This document shows positions 60,211 through 64,000 of a DNA stretch of 64,000 nt, piece after piece. The position numbers and the translations under genes are program-made. Below the pieces are notes generated by a model. That model was not told the origin of the DNA, ran no database searches, and worked only from the letters and a program-made list of their open reading frames with translations. How positions within the stretch are numbered: position 1 is the first letter of the stretch; each line of letters opens with the position of its first letter. The stretch comes from Cheiracanthium punctorium. Lineage: Eukaryota > Arthropoda > Arachnida > Araneae > Cheiracanthiidae. Location: assembly GCA_038373885.1 (NCBI GenBank), contig JAWZYV010016944.1:1984001-2048000 (forward strand), written 5' to 3'.

Positions 60211-61621
60211 CAGTATAGGACCGATTATCCAGAATTCCAAAATCCGGAATGGTCGCCAGTCTTTTTTTTCCCCCCAATCATCATAACGAAATGGGGAAAA
60301 AAAGATCTTTCAAAAATTCGTGACCGTTCCCACATTTTGCTTGAATAAAAAAAAAAAAAAAAAAAAAAGAGGGAAAAACACATTATTAAATTGTAGGAGT
60401 AACGCAATTACGCTAGTATTGATTGAAAAGCAGATTGAGGAACGTGCTTTGGTCGCGGGGTGAAAGAGCTCTCCTCTCTCCTTGGGTGAAAGCAAAACCG
60501 GAATGGACTAAAAACTGAGCATTTTTTAACTTTCCCGTGTTTTTTTAAAGCAATCTGAAACATTGAATGCCGGATAAGTGAAAATTCCGGATAGTTGAGT
60601 TTGTAAAAAAGGAAAGAAATGTTGACCGGCAAAACTCTGTGTGTGTGTGTGTGTGTGTGGGGGGGGGTTACGCACGTGCATACAGATATATTTTTATTTA
60701 CGTATTTTTTAAACAAAGTTTTTAATTTATGTGTTTGAATCTGTTGGAAGAATATACAAGAGAATGATTAAAAAAAAAAAAAGAAAATCGAGTGTTGTTC
60801 TCTGCTTCCCACCTCTTGCGTTTCTGTTTATGAGATAACATAGTTGAATCTTTGGAACGCCGAGCCGGTAAGTAGGTCACGACTTACTAGATTTAAATAA
60901 TCAGTTATCAGCCTTTCTGCTCTTATTTTTTTTATTTTTTCGCACTGCCGCTTTGGAATCTAAGATTTAAATAAACAGAGCCAGCCGACCAAGTTGTTTT
61001 TTTCCCCCCTCTCCATCCTCTCTTCTATACTAGCTACCGCAGCTGTAAAATATTGTGTTTTTGTTATGTATCTGTCGTAATTTGAGAGCATATGCCCGGT
61101 TTTTCGTTCTTTTTTTTTTCTCCAACATAGGAGTTGATCCTTTTATAATGAGCTTTTACACATAAAATCAGTGAAAGTGAGGTACGTGACGAAAAAATTC
61201 GGATTGATAGACTGATTAGTTCATTGAACGATGTCTGCAGAAGGGTTTTGCTACGGCACAAGAAATAATGACAGTAACTTTAATTAAAGAAAAGGCGTTA
61301 AAAGAAATAGCTAAATCAATGCGGCAAACAAAAATTAGAGATATTTTGTAAAAAATACTGCTGCGAAATAAATATTTGCGATTTATGAGATTGTGTGTAA
61401 AAGGAGATCGAAAAAAAAGCTTTAAAGCGGGCACAGAGGATGAAAAGTCTGGTTTTCTCATTTGAAAATTGGAAAAAATCCCCGGAAAGTCTGCGGTCCC
61501 GACGATTCCGGATTTAAGACTTCGTACTGTATTTTGTAAATCAGCAAAACTAACAGGAAAAAGGACCCAAAATCCTGAAAACCTTCAGTCCTGACCATTC
61601 CGGATAATCAGTCCTATACTG
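60211..61621. mobile_element. pogo-type element, 1.41 kb
   Basis: The ends CAGTATAGGACCGATTATCC and (reversed) CAGTATAGGACTGATTATCC are inverted repeats with TA on both sides. Words such as ATTCCGGAT recur inside both ends. A (GT)n run lies at 60639-60659. I see no transposase frame. Confidence 0.88.
60639..60668. repeat. (GT)n(G)n microsatellite
   Basis: About ten GT units followed by a G-run, inside the pogo-type element. Confidence 0.9.
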
Positions 61622-62264
61622 TATTATACGTCTCTTATTAACAAATACACAATACCAAAAGAATCTGGTGCTTTAATATCACTAATTAACGATACAATAT
61701 GTGTTTTAAAAAGTGATGAGCTCGGCAGCCAATCGGATTAATCCCATTGATGTTTCTAGTTGTGTTTTTTCATTGGCTTACTTACTTACTTCTGTCCTCT
61801 GCGGAAACACACGATCAGTTTGGTGAGCCAACCGGATTCCATTTATTTATAAACAAGAGTGCAGAATGACCAAGAATGACACAGTTTTTATCATACGAAA
61901 GTACTTTAATTAAAACCAGATTGAAATTCGCTGAAGATCTGAAAAGATAAAAAATCGCGGAAGTTCTGAAAATGTTAAAATTCGCAGAAGTCCGCTAATC
62001 AGCTATTTAAAATTAGCGGATTTCCGCTAATTTGCGGAAAAATCACATGCCTGCTCATGGCCAACACAGTCATTTGTAACTCTGGTTTCTCAAGTCGCCA
62101 AGTGTTCGTGTAGAGCTTCATGTGTCTTTACAAGAGTTTCCTGTCCTCATCAGAAGGGCAGGGGCTTCTGAATATTGGCATCCTTTTAACTGCTAATGAT
62201 CACAAAGGACTTTCGGAACCATGGATTTAACTTTCGCATACACTCAATATAAACAGTGGTCTTC

Positions 62265-62632
62265 AATCTCAAAAGCAATTGAATATATTAGGGCAGATTC
62301 AAAAGAAATTCCTCATACTTGTTGTTATCATCAACCCTTTTTTACATTTTTGGCTGCTGTAGTTTGATTTTCAGCTTCAATTCACTTGTGTCAAGTTTCA
62401 AAAATAAAAAAACCTGATTTCTTATGCATATACTTTCAGCATAAAATGCACATATAGGCACAATATAATCAATATAGGCACAATAATAATAATTTTTTTT
62501 CTTAAATGGCATGCATATCTACATAAACTTTAAATACATTCTTCCTAATTAAATGCCCTCAGGTGTCTTCAATCTCAAAAGCAATTGAATATATTTAGGG
62601 CAGATAGGGAAGAAATTCCTCATACTTGTGAT
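62265..62632 (+). repeat. Direct repeat with about 300-base period
   Basis: GTCTTCAATCTCAAAAGCAA with ATTGAATATATT, AGGGCAGAT and GAAATTCCTCATACTTGT occurs at about 62265 and again at about 62566. The nearby 62140-62190 sequence (CCTCATCAGAAGG, GGCTTCTGAATATT) is related to 7985-8025. Confidence 0.8.
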
Positions 62633-63306
62633 CAACATGAAAGGGATAAGAGTTTATCTTGCAAACCTGATGAAGAAAATTGGAAAAACTTGCATTCCTG
62701 AATGAATTCTTAAAAAGCCTGAGAAAACGAAGAAAAATCCCGAGACCCCAAACAAGATAAAAAGTCTAAAACTCAGACCAAAATTCTGAGACCTTGCAAG
62801 TCTTCAATATCCTGGCATCAACAGATAAATAACAACTAAATTTTCCTTTACTCATTTTCAAATTTTCCACATTGTGTACTGCTTCCTCTTGAGGAATGTC
62901 CAAGCAGCAATTCACATGTTCCCAGGATTTATGACTTTTCACTAACTTTTGGTTCACTTTGGAATGTTAAAGGAGCTTTTCCAAGAAAGGATTAGATGAG
63001 CTGGGAGATTAAAGACAACAGAAAGTTTACAAAAACAAAAAATATTGCTCACTATATCTGGGGTTTACTTGTTAAAGTAATGCTATCTTAGACTTAACAT
63101 TATATCAAAAGTATTTTCGATTCCCTCCTTAAATGAGAGTTTTCATTATAACAGAGTTCATTACAAACGAGTCTGACTGTATAAATAAGTGCTTTCAATA
63201 AATAAGAAGAATGTTCATTTATTTGTTATTAATGGCAAAAATATTACTTTATATACAAAGTGATATTTCATAGAATCTATTACATCATTTATTGACAAAA
63301 ACTTAC

Positions 63307-63425
63307 CTCATTAAATAGAAAACACCAGGAAAAACTGGCACTAACAATGCAGCAGATGGGTTTCTGTAGAGAACTGAATTTAAACTTTCACTCATAGGAT
63401 GAATAAAATTTCCTACAGCAGCAAT
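63307..63425 (-). CDS. XPO5: Exportin-5 internal exon (most 5' in window)
   Basis: This 119 bp exon encodes 39 codons plus two bases, starting IAAVGNFIHPM and ending VFPGVFYLM. It has a TTTATATCAG acceptor and a perfect GTAAGT donor. Its last two bases (AG) join the first base of the next exon to make an arginine, giving LMR-TMNALHSP, which matches the human exportin-5 region LILRTHNTLYAPEM as I recall it. Exportin-5 is a karyopherin-beta that carries pre-microRNA hairpins out of the nucleus with RanGTP. It is built of HEAT repeats, and this exon would be part of one helical pair in the C-terminal half. The match of this exon alone is weak; the assignment rests on the in-phase join to the next one. 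No upstream exon is visible between here and the window edge. Confidence 0.75.
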
Positions 63426-64000
63426 CTGATATAAATTAAAGCAATATAAAATATCTTTAATAATAATAATAATAAGTCATGACCAAATACTTAAAGAAAA
63501 AAAAGGAAAAATTCAAAATTTTAAATGTCTAATCATGCAAGAAAATAAGCACTATATAAAGTAAAACTAAAAGATTTAAATGTAGAATTATGCTTTAAAA
63601 TATGTCTTGCAACTCCACTTTTCTTTCCAATTAAACATATTTTTTTCACAAGAAAAAATGCTCATGTTTAGTACATAATTTTTTTTTTTTTTTGCAGTGG
63701 TCAGTAGATGTCAGGAACATAGCCACAAAAAATGGGGAAGGAAGCTAGGAATAGTAACTCAAAATAATAACAATAATAATTATATATATATATATATATA
63801 ACTCGTCTGTTTGAGCCTCGTCAGGGGGAGACCCCCTGAAACCCCTAATTTTTTATTTTCATTACCAGATTAAAACGATATTAATTGACTATGCCATTTT
63901 ATCTCTCACCCCTTTTTCTTTTTCTTTTATTCTTCCTTTACATTTATTTCATCAACTGGAAGTAGGAGGATTTCCTGATCTTTCCTTGCAATTGCAAATG
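63426..64000. other. Intron sequence at the right edge, with a hAT fragment
   Basis: A (TA)n run lies at 63778-63801. After it, 63840-63920 (ATTAATTGACTATGCCATTT, then ATCTCTCACC) matches the sequence at 24760-24835 just inside the left end of the 9.45 kb hAT transposon. A second copy of that family therefore begins here and continues beyond the window. Confidence 0.65.

Larger units (their letters stand above)
59687..63306. other. XPO5: Exportin-5 intron, 3.6 kb
   Basis: Contains a poly-A tract (59871), the pogo-type element 60211-61621, a 300-base spaced direct repeat (62265/62566) and a pogo-like terminus near 63179. The part 61650-62060 is not assigned. Confidence 0.8.

Overview
This window looks like one long intron-rich stretch of an arthropod gene. 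The very AT-rich introns, the many poly-A tracts and the mix of transposons (hAT, Tc1/mariner, pogo-like, Helitron, a tRNA-derived SINE) suggest a chelicerate, perhaps a spider. That taxon guess is an inference and is not secure. No operon, phage or CRISPR structure is present.

The host gene is, I believe, exportin-5 (XPO5), on the minus strand. It covers the window from edge to edge. Nine short exons can be read in transcript order: 63425-63307, 59686-59586, 53962-53875, (one exon not found), 38424-38331, 22410-22364, 22266-22175, 11778-11642, 10753-10649, (probably another exon not found), 651-545. All the adjacent junctions that can be tested join in phase with GT...AG introns. The translated pieces follow the order of the C-terminal part of human XPO5 as I remember it. 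Neither end of the gene is in the window. Only about 0.9 kb of the 64 kb is host coding sequence.

The introns hold the rest. The 15.9 kb intron 22411-38330 is a nested stack of transposons that can be ordered from target-site duplications. An old hAT-like element (23542-37253) contains a second one (24214-37164, TSD GTTGACAG). That one contains a 9.45 kb hAT transposon (24634-34086, TSD ATTTCTCC) with a decayed two-exon transposase, and separately a pogo-type element (34173-36926). The hAT intron carries a 4.6 kb palindrome (28168-32741, TTAA at both ends), and the right arm of the palindrome holds a putative solo LTR (30084-31874). The pogo element holds a Helitron (34353-36108) and a 253 bp hAT MITE (36288-36540, TSD TATGCACA).

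The intron 38425-53874 has a second, unrelated hAT transposon (41521-44792), a SINE dimer, Helitron 3' ends and a 2.9 kb Helitron-like element with a 622 bp internal duplication. The intron 11779-22174 has a mariner copy split by a SINE, a 15.0-15.8 kb pogo element, two tandem-repeat arrays, a 721 bp Tc1-like element with long terminal inverted repeats and a 152 bp hAT MITE. The 59.7-63.3 kb intron has a 1.4 kb pogo element. Transposase reading frames are mostly broken by frameshifts and stops, so most copies appear dead.
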